This document shows, piece by piece, positions 24,506 through 36,123 of a DNA stretch of 64,000 bases. Source of the stretch: Osmia lignaria lignaria (taxonomy: Eukaryota; Arthropoda; Insecta; Hymenoptera; Megachilidae). Made by a program: the position numbers and the translations under genes. The notes beneath the pieces are model-generated. The model saw only the letters and a list, made by a program, of their open reading frames with translations, ran no database searches and was not told the origin of the DNA. Each line of letters starts with the position of its first letter. The stretch's first letter is position 1. The DNA is taken from assembly GCF_051020975.1 (NCBI RefSeq), contig NC_135035.1, positions 11,718,001 to 11,782,000 on the forward strand. Reading direction: 5' to 3'.

Positions 24506-27500
24506 TATCAGATTTGTTTCAAAAACGAACTTTAACCCTTAAATCGGTATTCCTTTGAATATTTAAATTGGATATTTGGTCGAAGGATTAATCTATTGTT
24601 GAAAATAATATCCGTGTACTTCCTTGTTAATACCTTACCTCCGGTTCTCGGATACCATAAACATTATCTATCGAAATTTTTATATTTCGATTGAACTGTA
24701 AATGAATCGTTAACCATCATAGTCTATAAATAGATTTACAATCGGTAAGGTGTTAACAATACAAGCGATATAAATCATTTCTAAAATTACGATTCTCAAA
24801 GACTTTAACGCCTACGTACTTCAGTGTCTACGATGTAACGAGGGATCAAGAATTCTTTCGATCGACAAGTTACTTCCTACGTTGTCTCTTCGCTTGTTAA
24901 CATTGTAACATACTCGAAGAACATTTGCGCCCAACTGTGACGATTTTATAGATGTTTCTTTAAATCTTTATATCTAACGTATCGTAAGCGTAGAATGCCA
25001 AAAAAAAAGAAAAAGAAACAAATTAAGATTGTCATAAGAGCGATCGTTGAAATCGTATCTATAAATCATCAACCTTTATGCGAATGTTTTAGATTAAAAA
25101 AGTTATTGAAATTGTATGTAAAAGTTCGTGTTGTTTTCGTTCGATTGTCGCCAAGACGATCATCTAAGATATATAGTTACATTAATTTTTGTTTGAGAAA
25201 TTTTAGGAATCGTAATGATAAGCGTGAGATATCGGTTATGCTTCGAAAGCATTGTCGTGATCAATTCGCGACATAGAATGCAACTAATTATATAGTTACT
25301 ATGAATATTATTGCCCATGATTACCCCATATTTAACGCAATACAGTATTTCTACGATAAGCAAACTGTGAGTTATAATCGAGATAAGAATGTCAATAAGC
25401 ATTGAAGATACAATGATTCAAATGTGTTAAGACGTCTTTGTTTCCGTATTTGATTTGAGTTCTTGTTTGATATGTTACAAAGAACGGTCCTAAAGTTATG
25501 ACGAATTTGCTTGATTAAAATCAGAATCAGCACAGAAGAGAAATCGCAAATTATACGTGTTATGTTATTACGTATTCGATACGAATAATCGTTCGAGTAT
25601 CTAATTATCCTAATTATCATTTTGTTTGGAAACTACCCCGCTACGTCTTGTTGATGAACAGTAATCGGGGCAACATTTGTTATTCCTAATTAACTAGCGT
25701 GTTTATTTTGTTAACATTGTTTTTAAACATGATTACATCCACTGTACGATCATTGCTCGGCAATAAATCATGTGTATAATCACACACCAGTGTACTTCTT
25801 TTCCAGACTTTACCACCCTTATTCCCTCACATAAAATGAATCCTGGCATCCATTGATAATACGAAAATGACAAATTTGATTTTCGAAGGTGCGTAAGGTG
25901 CACAACTCCACTTCCACGCCATATTTACGTTCGGAAAAAGACGGGCAACCCTTCGGACGAATCTCGAAACAAAGTGTCTCAATTCTACCTAACCATTTCA
26001 AAAATATTTAGAGATATCCTATAACAATGGGGTTCCCTGAAAAATATCGCAGATCATCGTAAACCCCCTGTACTACATCCATCGAAGCAGGTAAATGCAA
26101 AATAACTGAAAAGAGCCCAAGACTTACAGCCACCCGTCAAAATTAATCGCATAACGGTAGAGCTCGTGCAATGGCGGAAATAAAATGTACAAAAGGTTCA
26201 CCGTTCCTCCAGGTACATCGACTCCCTCGATTCTACCTCGATTTATCATGCAGCTCGGTCTGTGAGCTACGCAAGAGGGGGGCATGAAGAGAGGCCAGGA
26301 GAGATCAAGCTGGGTACGGTGCCCCATAAATGACCTTCGTTACCTTCGTTCCCTACCTCCTACTCATGGACGAAGGTAAAAAGGCGAGGAGGGTACAAAG
26401 GATGCCTACCTTCGACAACCTACATTAGGTACGGGAGACGTGGAGTCAGCCTGCGGCCGCGGGCCACGGAAACTCGACCGCTGATTGGCTACAACCTCCC
26501 CCAGGGAAGTACGTCGAGAGCGTCGGAAGTGAAGAGGGGTGAGCTTGCTTAGGAGCCGAGTCGATTATACACGAGGCGGGAAGGTTCTCGTTCTCGAAGA
26601 GACTCGTGTACCCGTCGGCAAGCAGGATCGCCCCCTTTTATTTCGACGCATCGTGTGCAACCGGCTTCGTTGGTAGCCGTTTTTCCCCCTACCCCTCTTT
26701 ATCTCTCTCTCCGATGATTCCTCTGCGCTTTCGCTTCGACACTCTTCCGATCTTGCTGCCTCTCTGTCTGTTCTTCTGGCACCCCAAATGCCGACACCCC
26801 TACGATCCCTCCATCAGCACCACCCGTTCCGTGTCGTCCTCCACCCCACTACGTTTTCCTTTTACTCCGGCTTCTGTTTACGCGAACCGCGTACGCCAGA
26901 GAGAGAAGAGAGCTCAGGGAAACGAGAGAGGCATCGCCCCGAAGAGACGAAGACGGAAATAACTCAGGGGTGGACGAACCAGAGGCGGGAAAGATAAAGA
27001 GAGAGAGAAAGAAGGGCACGATAGATAAGGCAAAAAAAAAAAAGAAGGGTGGAAGGGTAACGAGGACAGAGAGTGGTGGACGAACCAAGTGGAAGAAAGA
27101 CGCGTACGTGGGTCGAAGAATAGACGAGGAAAGAGACAGAAGGGGGAGGCGGGGATAGAGAAAGAGAGATGCATCGAAAAAGAGGAGAGACGGGTATAGA
27201 GATGCACACACAGAGAAGGTACGCAAGTGCATGTTGGTTCATCGACTACGAGGGATACGCACACACTGGTCCGCACCCTCCTGCTGCCGAATGTAGTAGA
27301 GAATGAATAATGTACCCACGTAGAGCCGATGTCAGGAGGGGCTCCAGGGAATGTAAGCACCGTCCCGGCCCCTCCGTAGGCTTTGTAGGCCGTTTATCGA
27401 AACGGCTGCGACAGGATTGCACGTAGGCGATCGTAGGATGCCGCCTGTTCAGCCTGCCACCTACCGTGGATCCAACGTAAAGAAGATCGACCATTTAAAC

Positions 27501-30500
27501 TCACCTTGATCAATGAATCGGTTCCCGACGATCGCGTTCATTGATGACGACGTTTACGATACCCGCAGCCGATCGTACCCCTCCTATATCGTGTCTATAC
27601 TATACGGAATGAAAGAAAAGGAAATTATGCGATTTCGATCGGAGACAAGACTCGTTGTTCGATCGGTACACGCAAATAGGTGGAGCAGCGTCGAAAACTA
27701 AGCAAAAGGGAGAATCGGGTTCACGCGTCTCCCCGAAACACGTGGAAAGTTTCCCAAAAGCATGTATCGACCGATAACGGCGGCGCAGGCTCACTGGAGA
27801 TCCTTGCACGTCTACCAATATATCCTGCCAAGCGAATGCTCGGGATCGGGGCCGCCCACGTATCGCCTACAGATTCGATACACGAAGAAGGGAACGATTC
27901 GCGGAACAGGCTCGACAAAGAACGAACCGAGGAAGCGGAAAAAGGAGCAAGGGAAGAAGAGATAGCTGCGGAGCCCATCTAGCGGCGTCTCATTCGCTCG
28001 TGATTCGAGCCGCGTTCCACAGTTAAAACGACCCGACCATCCGTCCTGGCCCTCCTGGTGGGGATAACCCTCCAAGGGATCCTTTCCAGAGAAAGCTTCG
28101 GGAGGAAACCCACGGTTGCTGTTTTTTCAAACGATCTGCACGCCGCACCGCGCCGGGGGCAGAGCTGCACGGCTAACCAGGGTTGGAGGGGAAAGGGAAC
28201 GCAACACGCACCATGCGAATATTTTTCTCGGCATCCTCCGACTGTTCGGGCAAGAGGTAGAAGGGGGGAACAGTTCTTAAAGTACACCCAGGGAGTGTCA
28301 GGATTGGAAGGTCGATCGTCGTGGTGGGAGTATGCTGTTTGTTGCCTCATAGCTGACTGGTGTAATTAAAAACGCCCGCAATTAATACATCCTCGTCATC
28401 CGTGGATTTCTGACGGTTCTTTCTTTTTCTTTTCTTTACTTTTTTTTTTTCTTATTGTTGTTGGTAGCACATTGCCTATAACATCAAACTCCCCATGAAT
28501 TCGTATCCCAGTTATGTACCATTTGGTCGGATTTAGGATTTCTTCGTACGTAGGTTGGGGCTACACCGAACCGATGCAATTACGGCACGCATGAATGCGA
28601 ACCGAGTTCATTGTGTACGAGGGAGTTTAATTATATGCATATTGTCGCAATGCGTTCGAAACGCAACGAGGATGCTACTCAAGTCGTTTTGACGCATCGT
28701 GTTTCTGATGTTTCTTTCAGTTTAAAGAGGCACGAGGGCCGAAGAACCGCCATTTTGGTCCTCGTCAGTTTATCCTTTCAAACTCTCCTTGTAGGATACT
28801 GGATCTTTTCAATCTTGCTCAATTCATCAATAAATAAACGATAATTTTTATCTTGCAACATGATCAACATGGCAGCCTTATCGCAAGCATCCGCCTCACG
28901 AAAGAAGAAGGTTGCACGCCAAGGATGTATGGATAACCTGACGACGTTTGATAAATTATTCTGCATCGGACGTCGTTTCCGAGTTTTTTTTTTCTAAAAG
29001 AACGACGCTTTTCTTTTGGCCGTTCCGTTTTACGTCTGACCAACGCCAATCCCCCTAGATTTCTAATAATAACCTGAAAGATTGTCAGGACTATTACGTG
29101 TTCCCTGGTGAGACGAAAGCGTCGGTGGATTGAAAGATTATTCGAGAGCGCAAGCGCGCCGTACGCGCAAATAGCAAGCGGGTGCACGTCACGGAGATCT
29201 GTACGCTGTACTTGCACACGAAGACTCGTATTCGGACACTCGAGTACGCAAATGCGAATTATGTGGCAAATATACCAGTGCATTAATGTGCACCTGCAAT
29301 TATTTATGTCCTTTCATGCATCTATAGTTCGTGCTTACTCGCGTGTTTCAGTTCGAGAAGGAAAAAACCGATCGTTCGAAGAAAAGAAGCCGCCAACTGC
29401 TAAATCAAACAACCGATCCGGAGCAGTTAAATACCGTTATCTCGGAATGTTTTAGTCAAGACCTTTCACCGATCGATTCTCTCTACATTTTTGTCTTACC
29501 ACCTTCGAACAGAATGGTTTCGACGCGAAAAATCAAGTCTATCGAGTGAAAGAAATGACTGGCAGACGATGATTCACAGCAATGACGTATTGTCTGTGGT
29601 TTCCAGGTGAAATACAGATGCCGACATAACTGGGCTTGTTTTCGGCAGGAACCAAAATGGCGAGGACCTCGAGAAGTACCACAGGGAACCTTGTCGCTTC
29701 TCGACAATGGTCTAATTCCCAATCGTGGAAAGAATGGACGACCCTTTCCTATTTTACGAATACGTATTTCTAAATCCAAGCGAAATCGGGCAGGTATACA
29801 CCTACCTGCTTATTATTGTACGCGTATTCGAGTCATAGATCGTTTTTCTTCAATAGTATTATTCATTTCAATAGATCTTTAAATCCATTGTTTCTTCTAT
29901 GACGCTTATAAGAACCAAATATGGCTATACGACGCTTTTAACCGTCTCTTCGAGGTTTTTGTCACAAAATCGAATGGTGTTGGCGTCGATCGGCTTACTA
30001 GTTCGAGAACAAAACCCTGTATTTGTACATCAATTAGTATAGACCAGGGAATTCCAGGTTAAAACGACAGGTATTAGGTTGGACGGAAATTTTCGGCAGT
30101 TTCGCCACGCCCATTAAGCGCGCCTTCATAAAACCGTATCTTCATGCTTGATTTTTTCTCTTCTTTCGTTCGTTTGTTCTTCGATTAGCGATGTAAATTT
30201 GGAATCTCGCAGCAGGATACCTTCCCGAGGAGGAACGAGGTAAAAAACGGCGTTCGCCGAGTCGAAAGTTGGCGATGGCCAGTGAAATCTTCCGTATATG
30301 CGTGAAAGGTGATCGAAACTGAAAACTGCATCCTGGCTCACGGCATATGTGAAATCAACATCCGCTGTAAAAGTCCGTCAGTTTCCTGGATAATCTAGCG
30401 GGTTTCATCCGTCGATTGCCGAGTCGTTCCCTCGAGAAGACGATAGTGAACGCAGGATTTCCATCGCGAACGGGTTTACCGCGCATTTATTCGAGGAAGC

Positions 30501-30951
30501 GCGGAAATCCATCTCTGGCCACGGCCTCAAGTACCGATTTCCTTTGCCGTGGCGCAGTGTAATTGGTGGTTACGAGGCAGGAGAACGATCCGCAGAGGAG
30601 GAAGAAGACGAAGAAGAAGGAGGGCAAGGATCGGGGGTATCGAGCCAGGGGGTCGTTCCTGCATCCACGTAGAGGAGAAATAGGTGCAGGGAACGAAGAA
30701 GAGGAGAAAGAAGAAAGATAGAGCGTAAAGAGAGGGGTGGTGAAAAAAGGGTGAGGTATCGTGGCGCGAAATAGAGGGGAGCTAGTAACCAGGCTGGTAA
30801 CACTGGCGATGGTCGTTGGGGTGAAGGGGGAGTAATCGTACTCGTCGGTGAGCTCGGCGTAGCGTGCTAGTGTCGTTACGTACCACTCGGTGGAGAGAGG
30901 AGGGGTGGCCAGAAGCGCGCATAGAGGAGTGGAGAGAAAAACGACTCGTAC

Positions 30952-31085
30952 AGGCAAGGCAAGGCAAGGCAGGCTGGCAGGCAGGCAGGCAAGCAGGCAG
31001 GCAGACAGACAAGCAGGCAAGGCAAGGCAAGCAAGTCGGAGTAAGCAAAGCTGGCAGGCCAGGCAGGCTAGGCAGGCTAGTCAGG
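30952..31085. repeat. Imperfect (GGCA)n tandem array
   Basis: About 130 bp of GGCA, AGGC and AAGC tetramers with interruptions. Frames on both strands read through it as repetitive Cys/Leu/Pro or Gln/Ala/Arg peptide, which I regard as noncoding. Confidence 0.8.
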
Positions 31086-32124
31086 CGAACAGCCGAGTAG
31101 AGACACGATGCTCGAAGGGACAGAAGAGAGTGCCGGAACGAGGGAAAGAGACAAAGCGAGGAGAGAGAAGGGAACGGGGCGAAGAGAGGAGTAAAACGAA
31201 ACGGCAGGCGTAGCGAGGAGCGTGTAAAGCCTGGAGGACAGGAGAGAAAGAGCGTGGAGGGGGTAAAGCTTGGGTGCCGGAAAGGGGTGCGCGGCAAAGG
31301 GATGCAGGGCAGTAGAAGGGTGGGGCAGGAGGGGAAAGGGCATATCCCACCAAGGGGTTTCGGTTTAGTTTGGCGTGAGACGCTGTGCCATTCGGTTCGA
31401 AGCGTATACGTTGCCGCGTTCGTTGCACGTTCGATGTCGTTCATTTCCGCGGTTTAGTTCGAGAAAACGCCGCGCCGTATTCCGCGGCGCCTTTTTACAG
31501 CTCCGTCGCACTCTCCTGACCGCCCGTGTGTATTTGTTCGTCGTCTCCTCGGCTTCGTTTCGTTTCCTTTCCTTTCCTTTTTTATTTGTCCCCTTCGTGA
31601 ATCTGTCCAGCCTCTGGCATTCTTTCTATAAAGAGGCTGTGGGCGCTCGGTCGGCGGTATGGTGAAAGTAAAATCCCACGTCCGTGGAGCTTAAACTTGA
31701 ATGCCAGGGAATCTGGTCGTACGTCGCGAAATCGCGTACACATCGGGCACGCGACGTCGCCGCCGTTGCCTGGACACCCCGCGCCACCACGTCGGCTTCG
31801 CCAAAGGGACCAACCACCATCTCTTCTCTGTGTTACCACGATTCGAACATTGTAGCGAGCTCCGTTTTTCTTTACGGTGTCGTTCGACCGCGAACGATAC
31901 GACCTCGCTTTGTGTACCTACGGGACCAGTATGCTTCGCTACCATAGAGGATAGCGTTAGGCTACTCCGATATTCTCGTATGCGTGTTGGCCGCACGTAC
32001 GGCTCTCATGCTCGCACGTAAGTACACGCACCTACACACTCTACCAGCTAATGTATCCGCGTTTGTGTGCACTTAGACCTACTCGCCGGTTGAATGTTGA
32101 ATGTTGAATGCTGAGAAACAACAG

Positions 32125-32241
32125 CGAGAAAGAGAGAAAGAGAGAAAGAGACAGAGGGAGAGAGAGAAAGAGGGAGGGGAGAGAGCGCGCGCGCGCACGA
32201 GAGAGAGAAAGACAAGAGAAGAGAAGAAAGAGATAGAGAGG
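32125..32241. repeat. GA-rich purine tract with (GC)n core
   Basis: About 115 nt of almost pure purine on the plus strand (GAGAAAGAGAG units), with a central run of alternating GC near 32,185-32,196. It sits about 3 kb upstream of the second Psc-like start codon. Confidence 0.75.
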
Positions 32242-35152
32242 GCGGTTTCCTCCATCTTTTTCTCCCTCTCTTCTCTCTGTCCGTCTCGCACTCCCGTCTT
32301 TCTCGTTATTACTCGTTTACCCCTCTACTTACTCTCTATCCTCTCTCGCGGCTTTTCCCTCTTTCTTCGACTCGCACGCGTCTTGTTACTCGTACGGGTA
32401 CTCGTGTATTTATGCGTTTTCTCATATCCGCGCTGCCTCGTCTTTCGTCCTCGACGAGATCGTGTACGAGTTCACGATACGCGCCACACGATGGGACAAA
32501 CATCGGCACAGGCCGTGCCTTCGAACTCCGTAGGGATCGTGAGATCGTTTCTGCGAACCTGGCCGACTCGACGACGTTTCAGATCTGCCTATTGTCCGAA
32601 ATCGGAGTAACGGTTTTCCATCAAAAAACTTTGATCGGCGACACGAGGAAACGCGTGTGTCTGTCTGCCGATTAATCAGCTGGCTCGCGAAAGCGGCGAA
32701 ACAATGGGCGGGAAGTTGCTGGTAATGGATGAAATCAGGTTCGAAGACCTCTGGTCGTTGGCGTTTTCAGCCGATTAATTACAAGTCGATGCTGACGAAT
32801 TAGAGGAATCGATCGAGAAATATGCGATCGCCTGGTTAATCGCGTCCGATTTCTCACCGCGCCGCTGAAAAACGAGTAGCGAGCGAGTCGTCGAATGTCT
32901 CCAGACGAGAAAGAACATTCTTTTTCCCGTAGCAAACAGCCGCAAAGACTGGCCCCCGTCCGATCGAATGCCTTTTCTTTCGCGATCTCTTTGGACGGTC
33001 GCTAGGTTACTTCGAATCACGCTCTTCCGCCCGGTAGGGTCGTCGTCTCCCTACTCTCTTTTCTCAGGGTACGCGCGTATAAAAACGACGGCAGAGGGAT
33101 CAGAGAGCAGCTGGGGGTCTAATCTGTAACTCACATAATGCGCGATAAGGCGGCTAAAGTTTCGCGAAAGAAAACACGTTCCATGCGTGTTTCCGTTGAA
33201 ATAACGATCCCTTAATGAGACTGCTCGTTTTCCTTCCTTCAGTAAAGCCATTCTCGACGCCACCGTCTATTATATGAAACTTCGTGCAAAGAGAATGACG
33301 AAGGGACAATGTAGATATTTTAATTGAGGCCCCCTAAAAAACTCTGAAAGCTGAATCGAATCTGTTTCTCTGCTCGCTATCGCGAGCAACTTGCAACGAC
33401 GTTTGAGAAATTCGCTTCTTACGGACTGGCTCGTTATAAATAGACGAAGTGCTAGGCATCGCAGAACCCGTGGTGTGTATACCTAACGCGTACCGATTCG
33501 GTGACCGAACGATTCCGCCAACTTCCAACAGTCTAGTCAAAGATAATACCCGTCGAGGATACGATCTTTGTTCTAGATGCATCGTCATCGTTACGATGGC
33601 TGGAAAAAGCTTGATGCTTTTCCGGTTCACAGACGACCAGTTCGATTGTTGCGAACAGGCCTTTACTTAGGCGCGTCCCTGCATTCGCGACACGTGCTGC
33701 ACTCGTAGACAATCGTAGCACGAAAGCAAAGTGCCCGAGCAAACGGTCGAACAAGACGCAGCAAGATATTCTATTTGAGAAAGTTTGCTAATAAACTGAA
33801 AAATTTCCGATAAAGATGGTTAACGCGTTGATCGTTCGCTCGCTCGAAGGATCGACGATTGTTATTCTAATACCTCGTGTTATACACATCCGTTTTCACA
33901 TCCCGAGAACGGAATGACGAGCGACGTTAGGAATTGAACGTAATTCTTAACCACTCCTCCGTTTCATCGACGCGTATACGTATGTAGGTAACGCGAGTAC
34001 ACGCGGTCTCTATTTAGGAAGCGATGAAAAAGACGATCAAGAAGCACGGATAGCAGTGAATTTCTTGGCAACGATAACGATAGCATCGTGACGACTTATC
34101 GTGTCGGCTCCGCTACGAAATACCGCGATATTCGATCAATACGAGAGAACAGCTAGGTAGAGAGTATTCGTATTCGACGAGTACGTGGTGTATACTGTAC
34201 ACGCGTTTCATTCCCGTCTACACAAGCAACGAGGGCTGCTGTTGCGCCGATGTGTTTGGCGGTTTAACCGAACCAGCAGCCGAGCAGCAATGGAAAAACG
34301 GAAAGGACAATTCCTGAGCGGGGAGAGAGCGAGGATAAAACGCACCCGTATACCTAGCCGGGTGGCTGGAACCCGGTGGAGGGGCAGAGAACGAGGCAAC
34401 GGGATTCTAGCTACCTGAGAAACCTTCGGGAAAGTGGGCTAAACGCATCGTGACACGGACTTAACCGTCTCCTATGTCGTGCGATTCGTCTGCGAAACTT
34501 GCGAATTACGAACGAGACGATCGCTCGTTAAAGAAAAGGAAACGATCGCCAAATATGTAACACGTTATTTAACGCGTCAAGTGTGGGATTCTCCTTTTTC
34601 AAACTTTTCTATATCGCGACGCGGATCGAATACGTTTACGTACCGTAACGACTGTGCGAGCCACGTCTCGGTTTGTCTCGTGTAATTATGACATCGTGCC
34701 GTAACATCGCGGAAGATCGAAAGAATTTAATTAGATTGCGATGAGTTTACATTGTATACAATAGATTGTATAAAAGTTCACTGATGAGTTGTTACGGGAC
34801 AAGTAGAGATCCCGTACGTTAGAAGTTGATCCGCGCCTACTTTGATAAACACGATGAAAAGGAGCAAAGATATGGTCCTTATTTGTAACGAAGGTTCGGT
34901 AAGAATAAAAGATTTAACCGTTTTCCATTGGTAGGCAGACGAGCTGAAGCACCGAAAATTCAATCTTTTGGAGCAGGGCACGTTCGTTCAATTAACGATA
35001 GAATTATTTAGCGTGCGAATATTCTCGTTTGTGTGCATGGAGATCGTTGTAGTTTTCCTTTCGAGTTGCGGTTTTCTGTCGGATTACATAGGAACATGTT
35101 TTATGATTACAGACACCGTCACGGGCAGTAGTTCGGTACAACAATAAGAAAA

Positions 35153-36092
35153 ATGTCGGGAATGGGTAAAAGGACTTACCTCCGCGAGGTAAATCCCTAT
35201 CTTATTTGTCCGTTGTGCAGAGGCTACCTCATAGACGCGACCACCGTTGTCGAGTGTTTGCACTCGTGTAAGTAAATTGAATCGTTGCTCCTGAATTACG
35301 CTCCACGGAATTTCTAATGATATGTTGTTCTAATTTTTCCCTTCAGTTTGCAGAAGTTGTATTTTAAAGCATCTCAACACGGAAGCCCACTGCCCTTCTT
35401 GCAAACATGTTCTCAACAAAGCGAAGCCAAACATCAAGTAAGTTTTACTCGATTCGAACCTTCGTTATTAGTCAACCCGTATCTATAAGATTGAAAATCT
35501 GGAGAAAGGACCTAAAGCATTTAGACTTTCTGTCACTTTTGTACAGGCCAAACGGTAAGAGTTATCGAAAAAATTATTGCGCCATTGTTTTTAGTGGGTC
35601 AAAATCTCAAGGAAGGACCGGCATCTTTTCTTTTTTTTTCTTTTCTCACTTCCGGGCTGACCGGATATTTACCTAATTCACGATACACGATAGAATTTTG
35701 TTAAACGAACTTTGTTTTCAGGGCTGACAAAGCGTTACAAGATATCGTGTACAAATTGGTCCCCGGATTATACCACAAGGAGATGCGGAAAAGAAGAGAG
35801 TTTTATAAAAAGCATCCGGAGCACGGTAACTATACTAAAACCTGAAAATTTTATTGCGACAAGAACGCATTTATTTGACGAGTGAATTTTCCGTGCAGCG
35901 GACTTAGCGACTCCCGAACAGCGAGGAGAAGACGTAAGCGGAAGGTTAATCTTTGCTCCAGAAGATGCTGTTAGTTTAAGTTTAGAGTATCTACCACCCG
36001 GAGCCGATCCTCTGACCATTCTACTCAGCACCAGCGACGATACTAACAACTCCAACAACCAAAACAGCAATAGCAATAATAACAATAATAAC

Positions 36093-36123
<31 letters not shown>

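Larger units (their letters stand above)
21800..35152. other. 13-kb noncoding interval between the two Psc-like genes
   Basis: No supported coding exon. 21.8-26 kb is AT-rich and holds MITE-like TTAA-flanked elements and a strong hairpin. 26.4-34.5 kb is CpG-rich with GA-rich stretches (around 26,990-27,200 and 32,125-32,241), a GGCA array (30,952-31,085) and polypyrimidine tracts. Open frames reach 220 aa here, but they are mirror images of purine tracts and have Ser/Leu/Pro-only or Lys/Arg/Glu-only composition. A GTAAGT donor at ~32,019 and an acceptor GATTACAG ending at 35112 could bound a 5' UTR intron of the second Psc-like gene, which would make the CpG-rich part its promoter; this is inference. 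Confidence 0.55.

Noticed and set aside
26849..27360. Minus-strand frames of 127-148 codons rich in Ser, Phe and Leu
   Set aside because: They are the complement of GA-rich tracts; low complexity, no splice or start context.
30487..31444. Two long minus-strand frames (177 and 220 codons), CLPACL-type repeats
   Set aside because: The length comes from the GGCA array and polypyrimidine DNA, where stop codons are rare; three frames are open at once.
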